From: Microscilla marina ATCC 23134 | GTDB taxonomy: Bacteria > Bacteroidota > Bacteroidia > Cytophagales > Microscillaceae | Length of the DNA: 42,016 nt | Assembly: GCF_000169175.1 (NCBI RefSeq) | Contig: NZ_AAWS01000067.1 | Span: forward strand, 1-42,016 | Reading direction: 5' to 3' | Shown here: positions 18,546 to 27,407 of the stretch, in pieces | Position numbering within the stretch: the stretch's first letter is position 1 | Layout of the letters: every line of letters starts with the position of its first letter | The notes under the pieces: model-generated | The model's input: the letters and a program-made list of their open reading frames with translations, nothing else | Told to the model about the DNA's origin: nothing | The model's database searches: none | Made by a program: the position numbers and the translations under genes

Positions 18546-19535
18546 CTAATCGTCTTCCTTGGTAATAGGTACTTGCTTTAGAATATTTGCCACAATCTCT
18601 GAGGTGCTAATGCCATCGGCTTCAGCCTCATAATTAAGCGAAATACGGTGGTTAAATACATCGTTGGCAATTTCTTTAATATCTTCGGGCAACACATAGT
18701 CACGTTCGTCCATATAAGCCAATGCTTTGGCGGCAAGGTTTAAATGGATAGTAGCACGTGGCGACACACCAAACTGAATATAACCAGCTTCTTTTTCCAG
18801 TCCGTATTCTTTAGGGCGGCGGGTAGCAAATACCAACTCAATGATGTACCTTTCTAAAGAAGAAGAAATGGTTACTTTGTTGATCTCATCTCGGATGCCA
18901 AAAATGTCTGATTTATTCAAAATGGTGCCCACTTGTCCGGCAAAACTCATGTTAGACATTCGGCGCATCATATCCAGCTCTAGTTCTTTGCTGAGGTAGT
19001 CTATAGATACCTTCATCATAAAACGGTCTACCTGAGCTTCGGGCAGTGGGTAAGTACCTTCGTGTTCTACGGGGTTTTGGGTGGCAAGCACCAAAAAAGG
19101 AGCGTCCAGATAATAGGTAGTTTCGCCAATGGTTACTTGTTTTTCCTGCATAGACTCCAGCAAGGCAGATTGTACCTTTGCCGGGGCACGGTTGATCTCA
19201 TCGGCAAGAATAAGGTTGGCAAAAATAGGCCCTTTTTTTACTTCAAACTCACTCTCCTTCTGGTTATAAATCATTGTACCTATCAAGTCGGCAGGCAGCA
19301 AATCGGGGGTAAACTGAATCCGTTGGAACTTAAGCTGTAAAACCTTTGATAGTGTGCTGATGGTCAGAGTTTTGGCAAGCCCAGGTACTCCCTCAAGCAA
19401 GATATGCCCATTGGTAAATAAGCCAATTAACAAGCGGTTTACCATATAGTCTTGTCCTACTACTACTTTGCCTATTTCCTGAAATACTTGTTTAATTTTT
19501 TGATGATAGTTTTTGTCTATGTCAGTTTCTTCCAC
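18546..19535 (-). CDS. MoxR-family AAA+ ATPase
   Basis: 329 residues. Walker A GVPGLAKT at 49-56, Walker B LILADE at 108-113, sensor 1 ATQNP at 151-155 and the MoxR hallmark EHEGTYPLPEAQVDRFMMK. The C-terminal lid carries SPRATIHLNLAAKALAYM. MoxR proteins act as chaperone-like ATPases that activate partner enzymes, usually with DUF58 and von Willebrand A proteins encoded right downstream. Here no such partner follows: the next gene is the metallo-beta-lactamase-fold hydrolase 60 bp away. The partner genes are either elsewhere or absent. Confidence 0.93.
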   Translation of the reverse strand: MEETDIDKNYHQKIKQVFQEIGKVVVGQDYMVNRLLIGLFTNGHILLEGVPGLAKTLTISTLSKVLQLKFQRIQFTPDLLPADLIGTMIYNQKESEFEVKKGPIFANLILADEINRAPAKVQSALLESMQEKQVTIGETTYYLDAPFLVLATQNPVEHEGTYPLPEAQVDRFMMKVSIDYLSKELELDMMRRMSNMSFAGQVGTILNKSDIFGIRDEINKVTISSSLERYIIELVFATRRPKEYGLEKEAGYIQFGVSPRATIHLNLAAKALAYMDERDYVLPEDIKEIANDVFNHRISLNYEAEADGISTSEIVANILKQVPITKEDD

Positions 19536-19594
19536 TTCTTGTAGGTTAAGTTTGAGGTGTCTAACTAAAGTTGTTGTAACTTTCGAAGTTTTAT

Positions 19595-19623
19595 ACCTGC
19601 CAGGTTTTTGAAACCTGGCAGGT
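19595..19623. repeat. Perfect intergenic palindrome
   Basis: ACCTGCCAGGTTT and its exact complement are separated by TTG (13-bp stem, 3-nt loop). It lies in the 100 bp between the GH3 and MoxR genes. A related imperfect copy is at 3347-3379. It may act as a terminator or an mRNA-end protector, or be a dispersed repeat. Confidence 0.7.
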
Positions 19624-19635
19624 GTTGTAATCTTT

Positions 19636-21150
19636 TTAAAAGCGAGAGTTTACCAGGTTAAGAATTTCGTCCAAGTAGACGCGCGAGTTGGCAAGGCGGG
19701 GCACTTTTATTTGCCCACCAATTTTACCTCGTTGTTTGAGCCATTCATAAAACGTACCTTCGGGCACATTGTGTACTACAGGCTTTATCAATGCCATATC
19801 TAAATGCCTTTTGGCGTCATAGTCAGAGTTGACCTCCCTCAGTGTTTGGTCAAGCACTGTCGAGAAGGTATCCATGCTCGAAGGGTTTTCGGCAAACTCA
19901 ATGATCCATTCGTGTCCGCCTTTACTTTGGCTGCCCAGGTAAATAGGACCAGCCGTAAAGTTATTCAATACTGCACCAGTGGCGTTGCAGGCAGCAGTTA
20001 TGGCGGTTTCGGCATTTTCTATGATTACTTCTTCGCCAAAGGCATTGATAAAGTGCTTGGTACGCCCCGTGATTTTTACCCGAAAGGGGCTCAAAGAGGT
20101 AAACTTTACTGTATCGCCTATTTTGTAGCGCCATAGCCCCGAACTATTAGAAATGATAATGGCGTAGTTTTTATCCAGCTCTACTTGGTCTAGAGTCAGG
20201 GTTTGCGGGTGTTCTTTGTCTACCTCCGACAAAGGGATAAACTCATAAAACATGTCATAGTCGAGCATCAACAGCATATCATCACGGCTGAGGTCGTCCT
20301 GTAGCCCAAAGAAACCCTCCGAAGCATTATAAGTTTCCATATAACTAATGCCTGGAGCAAGGCTATCAAATAGTTCACGATAGGGCTGAAAAGCTACTGC
20401 CCCGTGAACAAATATCTCAAAGTCAGGCCAAACCTCTTTGATGTGTTTGGCGCCGGTAATTTCTAAAATTCTTTTGAAAAGGACAATCGTCCAGGTGGGC
20501 ACTCCCAGGGCACTGGTAATGTTCAAGGGAATGGCTTCGGCTGCCATAGCCTCTATTTTTTCTTCCCAGTTGGGCATTAGAGCGGTTTCTAAACTTGGTG
20601 CGCGCAGGTATTGCGCCCAACGTGGCATGTGGTGCATAATTACTGCCGATACATCGCCATAATAAGTACCTTGCCAATGAGGGTTAGGCGATAAAGAGCC
20701 TCCTACCGACAAGCCCTTGCCTCTGAAAAAACGTGTATCAGGTTTGTTTACTACTACTAACGAGAGCATGTCGCGCCCGCCTCTAAAATGACATTTCTGG
20801 AGGGTTTCGCGCGATACAGGTATAAACTTACTGCGGGCGTTGGTAGTGCCCGATGATTTGGCAAACCAGTTGATTTTAGAAGACCATAATACGTTTTGTT
20901 CGCCCTTGAGCATGCGTTCAATATAGGGGTATAAGTCTTCGTAGCTTGAAATGGGCACTCTTTCTTGAAACTGTTCGAATCTTCGAATGTCTTTGTAATG
21001 GTATTTCTTACCCCATTCGGTGTTTTTTGCCAGCTCCACTAGTTTAGTGAACATACGTTTTTGTACTTCGTCAGGATGTTGCATAAAGTGCTTGATCTTT
21101 GGCCAGCGCCTTTTCAACCCCCATTTGATAACATTATCGACTATGCTCAT
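19636..21150 (-). CDS. GH3 auxin-responsive-promoter-family protein (acyl-adenylate fold)
   Basis: 504 residues, full length for bacterial GH3 proteins. ANL-superfamily ATP/AMP motifs are in place: SSGTTNARSKFIPVS at 99-113, METYNASEGFFG near 270, and LWRYKIGDTVKF near 340, followed by a lid domain with TGRTKHFINAFGEEV. Plant members join amino acids to jasmonate or auxin via an acyl adenylate. Bacterial members are common in Bacteroidota, often near fatty-acid or MoxR genes, and their substrates are mostly unknown. A carboxylate-amine ligase is the reasonable guess. It lies upstream of moxR on the same strand, with the palindrome between. Confidence 0.9.
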   Translation of the reverse strand: MSIVDNVIKWGLKRRWPKIKHFMQHPDEVQKRMFTKLVELAKNTEWGKKYHYKDIRRFEQFQERVPISSYEDLYPYIERMLKGEQNVLWSSKINWFAKSSGTTNARSKFIPVSRETLQKCHFRGGRDMLSLVVVNKPDTRFFRGKGLSVGGSLSPNPHWQGTYYGDVSAVIMHHMPRWAQYLRAPSLETALMPNWEEKIEAMAAEAIPLNITSALGVPTWTIVLFKRILEITGAKHIKEVWPDFEIFVHGAVAFQPYRELFDSLAPGISYMETYNASEGFFGLQDDLSRDDMLLMLDYDMFYEFIPLSEVDKEHPQTLTLDQVELDKNYAIIISNSSGLWRYKIGDTVKFTSLSPFRVKITGRTKHFINAFGEEVIIENAETAITAACNATGAVLNNFTAGPIYLGSQSKGGHEWIIEFAENPSSMDTFSTVLDQTLREVNSDYDAKRHLDMALIKPVVHNVPEGTFYEWLKQRGKIGGQIKVPRLANSRVYLDEILNLVNSRF

Positions 21151-21515
21151 ATTATATACTTAAATTGAACTCTACAGGTAAATGACAAAATCAGTCTAAA
21201 TCGCTGTGGTTGCCAAAAGCGTACAGTGAGATTCAGATAGCCCTTTTGCAGTTCCCTTCATCAGTATAACAACTCATCATACAAACGACTTGTTGCCAAA
21301 AATAGATTTTGGGCATTTTTTGCCATTGTATCACTCAAATATAAAATTTACTTTCGAATGATTGGCAAATTTAGACATAATTATGATAGTGTTCAGCTAT
21401 TTCTGCACAAATATCTTGGCTTAAGATACAAAAAAACAACCACAGAATCTCTATAACCAAGAGATAGTTGTGGTTGTTTTGGCAATACACTCAAGCGCTG
21501 TGTTACTTTATTTGT
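21151..21515. other. Intergenic region between lptB and GH3 genes
   Basis: Contains the terminator at 21430-21480 and the upstream region of the GH3 gene. No small gene seen. Confidence 0.5.
21430..21480 (-). terminator. Hairpin terminator downstream of lptB
   Basis: ACAACCAC near 21435 pairs with GTGGTTGT near 21470, continued by an inner TCTCT/AGAGA stem. A-rich sequence lies on the left and T-rich on the right, so it could work in both directions. It follows the lptB stop by about 36 bp. Confidence 0.65.
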
Positions 21516-22490
21516 TTATGGTTGTACTTTTTCTTCCGAATCGTTGGTGTCGTTGCTTTGAGACTTACTTTCGGCTGCTTCATCTTTGGCGTTGATACTC
21601 TCCGATGGAGAGGGAACCTGGTCATTTTTACCCATCATTTCGGGCTTTTTCAATGCAGGGTCGTTTCCTTTACTGATGTACTCATCCGGAATAGGAGCTT
21701 TGTCTTTGTATTTGGCGTTAATTTGCCCCGGCTCGGCGTCTAGTTTTACATCTTCTTTGATAAACTTACGTACCAACACATAGTTTTTGCCCAAGTAGTG
21801 TTCTTTTACCAAGGGGTTTTGCACCAACTCTTCGGGTGGTCCATCGGCAAAACGTTTACCCAATGACATTACATAAGAACGGTCGGTAATAGACAGTATA
21901 GCATCAGCGTTGTGGTCGGTAATTAAAATACCAATGTTTTTGTGCTTGAGGTGATAGATAATATTTTGGATTTCTTCTACCGCCAATGGGTCTACTCCGG
22001 CAAAGGGCTCATCGAGCAATACAAACTTTGGATCTACGGCCAGGGTACGGGCAATTTCGGTACGCCTGCGTTCCCCCCCTGAAAGCACCTTACCAGGGCT
22101 TTTGCGCACTTTGTGCAGGTTAAATTCATCGATGAGTTCGTCTACCTTTTCGCGTTGTTGGGCTACCGAGAGCTTGGTCATTTGTAATACTGCCCTTATA
22201 TTTTCTTCTACAGTCAGCCCTCGAAAGACCGACTCGTCCTGAGCCAGATAACCAATGCCTTTGCGGGCACGCTTATACACGGGTAGTTTAGTAATGTCCT
22301 CATCTCCTAATAACACCTTGCCTGTATTGGGTTTTACCAGACCTACTACCATATAAAAGGTGGTAGTTTTTCCGGCCCCGTTGGGTCCCAGCATGCCCAC
22401 AATTTCTCCTTGGTTTACTTCAATAGATACATTGTTTACTACTGCCTTACCCTTGTATTTTTTTACTAAATTTACTGCGGTTAATTTCAT
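21516..22490 (-). CDS. lptB: LPS export ABC transporter ATP-binding protein with extended C-terminus
   Basis: 324 residues. Walker A GPNGAGKT at 35-42, Q-loop region LAQDESVFRGL, signature LSGGERRRTEIAR, Walker B/D-loop VLLDEPFAGVDP and switch His LITDHN. GVDPLAVEEIQ and the short helical insert are typical of LptB. It powers extraction of LPS from the inner membrane with LptFG. The catalytic body ends near residue 240. The remaining ~80 residues are rich in K, D, E, S, N and P and look disordered; E. coli LptB stops at 241. Tails of this sort occur in Bacteroidota, and their role is unknown to me. It is monocistronic here. Confidence 0.93.
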   Translation of the reverse strand: MKLTAVNLVKKYKGKAVVNNVSIEVNQGEIVGMLGPNGAGKTTTFYMVVGLVKPNTGKVLLGDEDITKLPVYKRARKGIGYLAQDESVFRGLTVEENIRAVLQMTKLSVAQQREKVDELIDEFNLHKVRKSPGKVLSGGERRRTEIARTLAVDPKFVLLDEPFAGVDPLAVEEIQNIIYHLKHKNIGILITDHNADAILSITDRSYVMSLGKRFADGPPEELVQNPLVKEHYLGKNYVLVRKFIKEDVKLDAEPGQINAKYKDKAPIPDEYISKGNDPALKKPEMMGKNDQVPSPSESINAKDEAAESKSQSNDTNDSEEKVQP

Positions 22491-22896
22491 GGAAGTAATT
22501 ACGAATGATTAAATTACGAATAAATATAAGTTGTTGATCACAATAGTCCATAGTATTTAGTCGATAGTCCGTAGCCGATTCGAGTAAATGTTCACCTTAT
22601 TAAATGCTGTAAACCAGCATTTTATATTAAGATTGCGTACTCGCTTTATTTTTAAAAGTGTTTCGGTTGTATGCCTAAACACCCAATTAAATAGTTTTTA
22701 AATTCATCAATAACTGATCACCAGCAAACAACTTTGACTAAAATCACTGCGGAGTATTGGATCAACAACCAGCTTCATTCATTAGTTACGCTTAATTTTG
22801 ACTTGGTTTGTAGCCGACCTGGTAACCGATATTGTTTGTATAAGCCCCCTATATACCAAAGCGTCTCAATGCCTGATCAGGCGTAAATGAAGCTTA
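22491..22896. other. Intergenic region between recJ and lptB
   Basis: No gene seen. A small hairpin AAATGCTG/CAGCATTT lies at 22602-22623 and could end transcripts. The stretch TCGATAGTCCGTAGCCGATT near 22561 resembles parts of the repeats at 27217-27359. Confidence 0.45.
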
Positions 22897-24606
22897 TTAC
22901 TCATAAAACTTAATATCTTTGATCTTCAACTGAAGCGATGTTTGTCCCCGGTAACGATTCTCGTCTATGTTGTAACACAAGGCAAAACGTTCGCCACTGG
23001 CAATTCGTTCGTAGTGTTCAGGCATACCAAAGCCAATGGCATCAAAAAAAGCATCAGAACCCTCTTGCCGAGTACGAAATTTTACGTGTTTTTCTTTCAG
23101 TAACTTTGGGTAATCAGCATACAAATGCTCACTTACAAACACTGGGCGCATATTAGCCGGGCCAAAGGGGGCAAATTGCTGCAAGATACGATAAAATTTT
23201 CCGGTAATATCTTTCAGTTCTATTTTTGCGTCAATCTCAATCAAAGGGGTCAGCTGTTCCTCGTCAATTTGTTTGGCTACAATGTTTTCAAACTTTTGCC
23301 GAAAAGGCTCTATTTTATCCAGTGTAAGGGTAAGCCCCGCAGCGTGGGTATGCCCACCAAATTGTTCCAGCAAATCAGCGCAAGCGTCAATCGCCTCGTA
23401 CAAGTCAAAGCCGGGTACCGACCTTGCCGACCCAGTGGCTTTGCCATTGTGTTGGGTCAATATGACAGTGGGACGGTGGTAAGTTTCTATGCAACGCGAT
23501 GCCACAATACCTATGACCCCTTTATGCCAGTTTTCTTTGAACAATACGGTTGTTTTAGATTTTTCCAGTCGGTTTTGCTCTATCATAGACAAAGCTTCTT
23601 CAGTAATACTGGAATCCAGGTCGCGGCGCTGTAAATTATCTTTATTGATTAACTCTGCTACATAGTCTGCTTCTTTTTTGTTATTTGACACGAGCAACAT
23701 CACTGCTTTTTTGGCGTGTTGAATACGCCCGGCAGCATTAATGCGAGGTCCTAACCCAAACACTACGTTTGATATATCCAGTACGGTATCATCACTAAAC
23801 TTTGCTACATCAATGAGCGCCTTTATGCCAGTACGTTGGGTTTGGTTGAGTTGGCGCAAGCCATAAAAAGCCATGACCCGGTTTTCGCCAATGATTGGCA
23901 CAATGTCACAGGCAATGCTAATGACCAGTAAATCAAGGAAAGGATAGAGTTTTTCCAGGTCAATGTTGTTGCGTAAGCAATATGCCTGCATGAGCTTGAA
24001 ACCCACCCCACATCCCGACAATTCTTTGAAAGGATAGGCGCAGTCTTTTCGTTTGGGGTCAAGTACCGCGTGGGCACGTGGAATCTCCTGACCTGGCATA
24101 TGGTGGTCGCATATAATATAATCAACGCCCTGTTCATTGGCGTAGTCCATCAGTTCAACTGACTTAATGCCACAGTCAAGTGCAATTACCAGCGTAATGC
24201 CTTGTTCTTTTGCCCAGTCAATAGAAATTTTTGAGATACCATAGCCCTCCAGGTAACGATCGGGGATGTAGTAGTCGAGCAATGAATGATAATTTTGTAA
24301 AAAGCCATATACCAAAGCCACCGAGGTAGTACCATCTACATCGTAGTCGCCATAAATCATCATTTTTTCCTTATGCTCAATGGCTTTTTCAAGTCTGATT
24401 ACTGCCTTTTCCATATCTTGCATCAAAAACGGATCATGTAGGTGGTTTTTTAACGAAGGGCGGAAGAAATCTTTAGCGGCATCAAAAGTTTTGATGTCCC
24501 TTTGCACCAACAGGGTTGCCATAGACTCGCTTATCTCTAGAGAACTTGCCAATTGGTTGACTAGTTGAGGGTCAGGTGTTTCTTTAAAAATCCATCTTTT
24601 TTGCAT
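22897..24606 (-). CDS. recJ: Single-stranded-DNA-specific 5'-3' exonuclease RecJ
   Basis: 569 residues, normal length. DHH phosphoesterase motifs in order: IYGDYDVDGTTS (84-95), VIALDCGI, IICDHHMPG, LSGCGVGFKL and a DHHA1 domain with FGGHTHAAGLTL near 418. The C-terminal OB-like domain (PVFVSEHLYADYPKLLKEKHVKF) is complete. The enzyme degrades single-stranded DNA 5' to 3' with Mn/Mg in recombination and mismatch or base-excision repair. It is alone on this strand, and the start is preceded by about 240 bp without genes. Confidence 0.96.
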   Translation of the reverse strand: MQKRWIFKETPDPQLVNQLASSLEISESMATLLVQRDIKTFDAAKDFFRPSLKNHLHDPFLMQDMEKAVIRLEKAIEHKEKMMIYGDYDVDGTTSVALVYGFLQNYHSLLDYYIPDRYLEGYGISKISIDWAKEQGITLVIALDCGIKSVELMDYANEQGVDYIICDHHMPGQEIPRAHAVLDPKRKDCAYPFKELSGCGVGFKLMQAYCLRNNIDLEKLYPFLDLLVISIACDIVPIIGENRVMAFYGLRQLNQTQRTGIKALIDVAKFSDDTVLDISNVVFGLGPRINAAGRIQHAKKAVMLLVSNNKKEADYVAELINKDNLQRRDLDSSITEEALSMIEQNRLEKSKTTVLFKENWHKGVIGIVASRCIETYHRPTVILTQHNGKATGSARSVPGFDLYEAIDACADLLEQFGGHTHAAGLTLTLDKIEPFRQKFENIVAKQIDEEQLTPLIEIDAKIELKDITGKFYRILQQFAPFGPANMRPVFVSEHLYADYPKLLKEKHVKFRTRQEGSDAFFDAIGFGMPEHYERIASGERFALCYNIDENRYRGQTSLQLKIKDIKFYE

Positions 24607-24845
24607 ATTGGGTCATTTTTTTATGGGAACTTGTCTCTACTTTTATATAATGAGTGGCAAATCGTTCATTTTGTCCATTGACTTCAAAAGCTTTTCATCA
24701 TTCAACAAAAGCAAGGGTTTTCGCAAATAGTTAAAAATAGAGGCGAGTTCTCGCAACAAAAGCAGTTGTGTTGTTGGCTCAGTATGCCAGCGCTTGTTTA
24801 AATTTGCATATTTTTAAAAAACGTCATTTGTAATTGACTTAACTC
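24607..24845. other. Upstream region of recJ and the small membrane peptide
   Basis: Non-coding between divergent starts; presumably holds both promoters. I see no clear TAnnTTTG box. Confidence 0.4.
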
Positions 24846-24959
24846 ATGATTAAATTTATCAAAAAAATTTACCAAAAATACCAAAATTACATCAAAGTCG
24901 ATTTGTTGATGTATTTGTTTATGATCTTGTTTATTATTATTCTTTTTATATTTTTTTAG
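24846..24959 (+). CDS. 37-residue putative membrane peptide
   Basis: The frame ATG 24846 to TAG 24957-24959 encodes MIKFIKKIYQKYQNYIKVDL followed by a hydrophobic run (LLMYLFMILFIIILFIFF). A basic amphipathic N-terminus before one membrane helix, at the very end of the chain, is the layout of small inner-membrane peptides. I do not recognise a family. Its last 14 bases overlap the 3' end of the LRR gene on the other strand. The AT-rich base composition makes hydrophobic codons likely by chance, so this is tentative. Confidence 0.4.
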   Translation: MIKFIKKIYQKYQNYIKVDLLMYLFMILFIIILFIFF

Positions 24960-26604
24960 TATAAAAAAGCTCCATCACTTTATCATCTGTACTGATAGAC
25001 ATCCCCTCATAAAACTCTATAGTCTGGTAGTACATATCTATTTGGTCAGGTGTCCATTGGTTGCTTTTCATCAGTTGCGCAGCAAGGGCTTGGTAGCTTT
25101 TGTCTGACGACACCATCAAAGGGTAAATTTCTTGTATAGCAGGCAGTTCAGCTTCTTTCTGGAGGTCATACACAAACTCACCTTGGCAACAAGCCAACAC
25201 AAAAGCCATGGGCAGGTATGACAAACTTTTAGGGTTTAGTCTTATTACCCCTAATTCAGGTAGATCAACTAAAGGCGTCACATCTTTTATATGATTACCT
25301 CCAATGTCGAGTACCCTCAGTTTTGACAAGTGCTTGAGGCTCTCTATCTCTTTAATGCGATTGTTGCTCATCATTAAAAACAACAGGTTGTCTAACAATT
25401 GCAGGCAATCAATATTTTCAATTTGGTTATTGTTAATATTCAACCATTGCAGGTTGGTTAGCCCCCACAAGTCATCAATATTTTCAATTTCATTATTGCT
25501 TAGGTTGAGCATTTGTAATTGAGGCATATACTTAAAAAGATCAAGACTTTCCAGGTCATTGTCGTCCAGGTTGAGCCTTTTGAGCTGCTTAAAATCCTTT
25601 AAAAAAAGAATATCTTCGGTGTCTAATGCCCCTGAATACAAATCGAGTGTTTCTAACGACTTGAGGTTTTTGAGGGGCGCAATGTCTAACCCCCCATTAT
25701 CACTTACATCTAAATACCGCAATTGAGTGAGTTGAGCAATGGGCGATAAGTCCTCAACCAAATTGTCTTTAACTGAAAGTAACTCAAGCTGGGGAAGGTG
25801 TTGAAGTGGGTCAAGTTCATCTAATAAGTTGCCTTCAAGGTTGAGGTGGCGAAGGTTGGATAAATGTTCGATGCCATCTAACTCATGTATTTCATTATTT
25901 TGCAATTGCAGGGCTTCTAGCTGAGGAAAATGCTTAAGTGAGGTGAGGTCAGGCAAATGATTGTTTGCCACATAAAAAGAGGTCAGTTTACTTAAGCTTG
26001 AAAACGAACTAAGGTCTGTGAGATAATTGTAAGAAAAGTCAACGTGCCGAAGGTTTTTGAGCGTTTTCAAAAAAGCCAAATTGTTGTTTCCCAGACCGCA
26101 ATTATGCATTGTCAAAGACTTCAGGTTATCAAGTTTGCCAATCACAGGGGGTTTTTCCATCAAAAGCTCGCTCAAGTCAAGCTCTTGCAATTGGGGTAAA
26201 TCCTGCAAAAAAGACAGATCATCTAATACACAGCTATATAAATGCAATACACGCAAATGTTTAAGTTGACTAATGGCTTGAGTATTTTTCAGCTCCCACC
26301 TCTGTGCTCCTTGCGTGACTTTGCCCAAAACTAACTTTTGCAACGAAGTGGGCAGCTGTGAGGGCACGTGCGTAATACGGCTAGACGGGCCCTTATTTGT
26401 GGTATTAGATATCATAAAATTGCCACTCAATTCATTGTAAATGGTGCATTCATCTGACAAAATCAATGTGTGCAAATGATCAGCTTCCGCCAATCTCGTA
26501 AAGAGGGATTCTTCAGTACCATCGAGTCCACAACACCCCAAGTCGAGCTCAGGGTCTTTGGTTACCAGGTTTATCTCAATCAATTGCTGAGCAAGTTCAC
26601 TCAT
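24946..26604 (-). CDS. SDS22-like leucine-rich-repeat protein
   Basis: 552 residues without signal peptide or membrane segment, so likely cytosolic. From ~85 to ~445 there are roughly 16 repeats of about 22 residues of the form L..L..LDLS.N.I.DI..L..L. They include the SDS22-type NNEIENIDDLWGLTNLQWLNI and NNQIENIDCLQLLDN. The N-terminal ~80 residues and the C-terminal ~100 residues (helical, with PEIQ..YPLMVSSDKSYQALAAQLMKS) are not repeats and match nothing I know. Such proteins bind other proteins. The neighbours give no hint of the partner. The regular repeats suggest lengthening by internal duplication. Confidence 0.85.
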   Translation of the reverse strand: MSELAQQLIEINLVTKDPELDLGCCGLDGTEESLFTRLAEADHLHTLILSDECTIYNELSGNFMISNTTNKGPSSRITHVPSQLPTSLQKLVLGKVTQGAQRWELKNTQAISQLKHLRVLHLYSCVLDDLSFLQDLPQLQELDLSELLMEKPPVIGKLDNLKSLTMHNCGLGNNNLAFLKTLKNLRHVDFSYNYLTDLSSFSSLSKLTSFYVANNHLPDLTSLKHFPQLEALQLQNNEIHELDGIEHLSNLRHLNLEGNLLDELDPLQHLPQLELLSVKDNLVEDLSPIAQLTQLRYLDVSDNGGLDIAPLKNLKSLETLDLYSGALDTEDILFLKDFKQLKRLNLDDNDLESLDLFKYMPQLQMLNLSNNEIENIDDLWGLTNLQWLNINNNQIENIDCLQLLDNLLFLMMSNNRIKEIESLKHLSKLRVLDIGGNHIKDVTPLVDLPELGVIRLNPKSLSYLPMAFVLACCQGEFVYDLQKEAELPAIQEIYPLMVSSDKSYQALAAQLMKSNQWTPDQIDMYYQTIEFYEGMSISTDDKVMELFYTKKI

Positions 26605-26835
26605 ATTGTGTTATCCATTATTATAATACCAAAATATAGCCTTCAAATATACGGCAGGTTGAGAGCCCCTGCAAGGTGATGGGAGTTTGGTTCTGGGACT
26701 GGGGTTTTACAAGACTATATAGTCGCTTGATTTTGAGTGACTTATAAGATCAGTAGATGAAAGATTAGGTAATTAATCAGCCTCTACAATTGTTGGTAGC
26801 AAAACATGTTGTAAATTATAGTCGATAGCTTCTAC

Positions 26836-26881
26836 AGCCTAAAGCTATTAGCCTTTAGCCATTAGCCATTAGCTTTAGGCT
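26836..26881. repeat. Palindrome with TTAGCC-rich loop
   Basis: AGCCTAAAGCTA at 26836-26847 is the exact complement of TAGCTTTAGGCT at 26870-26881. The loop between has repeated TTAGCC words. Confidence 0.65.
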
Positions 26882-27057
26882 GGTTTGCAAGCCTGCTACC
26901 TGTTTTATAATACATTGACTTTTAATGGTTTATAAAATCGATAGATGGAAGTTTAGAGCAACGATAGGGTTTTGTGGACTGGATGCTAGATGCCCTGTTT
27001 TTCAAGTTTGGGGTTGCATTGCTCAGGTCTCCCTGCGGTAAGACCTTCACGAGAGGA

Positions 27058-27306
27058 AGAGCTCCCTGTGATCGGTTCATAATTTAGTCCATGTGCTGTT
27101 TCCTTAAGGATTGAGCATTAAAAAAACAGACCGTGAGCCATCTGTGACAGGCTAAAGCTAAAAGCTTTGTTAAGGAACCGAATGTAGTGAGCTCAACGTA
27201 AGTTAAACAGCATTGGTCAGTAATCCGTAGACGATAGCTTTTTAGCTTCGCGTTGCGACCATTAGCTAAAGCAGAGCTCCCTTTGGTCGGTTCGTAATTT
27301 AGTCCA
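27058..27306. repeat. 34-bp direct repeat pair
   Basis: 27058-27091 and 27273-27306 agree at 31 of 34 positions; both begin AGAGCTCCCT and end TAATTTAGTCCA. Confidence 0.75.
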
Positions 27307-27359
27307 GAGTCAGTAGTCCGTAGACAATAGCTTTTTAGCTTCACGTTGTGGCCATTCGC
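27217..27359. repeat. 50-bp direct repeat pair
   Basis: 27217-27266 and 27310-27359 are nearly identical; the shared core is ATAGCTTTTTAGCTTC. They are interleaved with the 34-bp repeat pair. Confidence 0.75.
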
Positions 27360-27407
27360 AATTAACCAAGGAAGAGAATAAAAATCAAAAACTAACAAAA
27401 ATTTACT

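Larger units (their letters stand above)
26605..27407. other. Repeat-rich non-coding region
   Basis: About 800 bp without a credible gene. It contains a palindrome (26836-26881) and two pairs of direct repeats (27058/27273 and 27217/27310). An open frame on the minus strand (27084-27398) runs through these repeats and is judged spurious. The right end holds the leader of the DUF4139-like gene. Confidence 0.6.

Noticed and set aside
27084-27398. Open frame of 104 codons on the minus strand
   Set aside because: It runs through the 34- and 50-bp direct repeats, so its protein is repetitive by origin; no domain, no start context.
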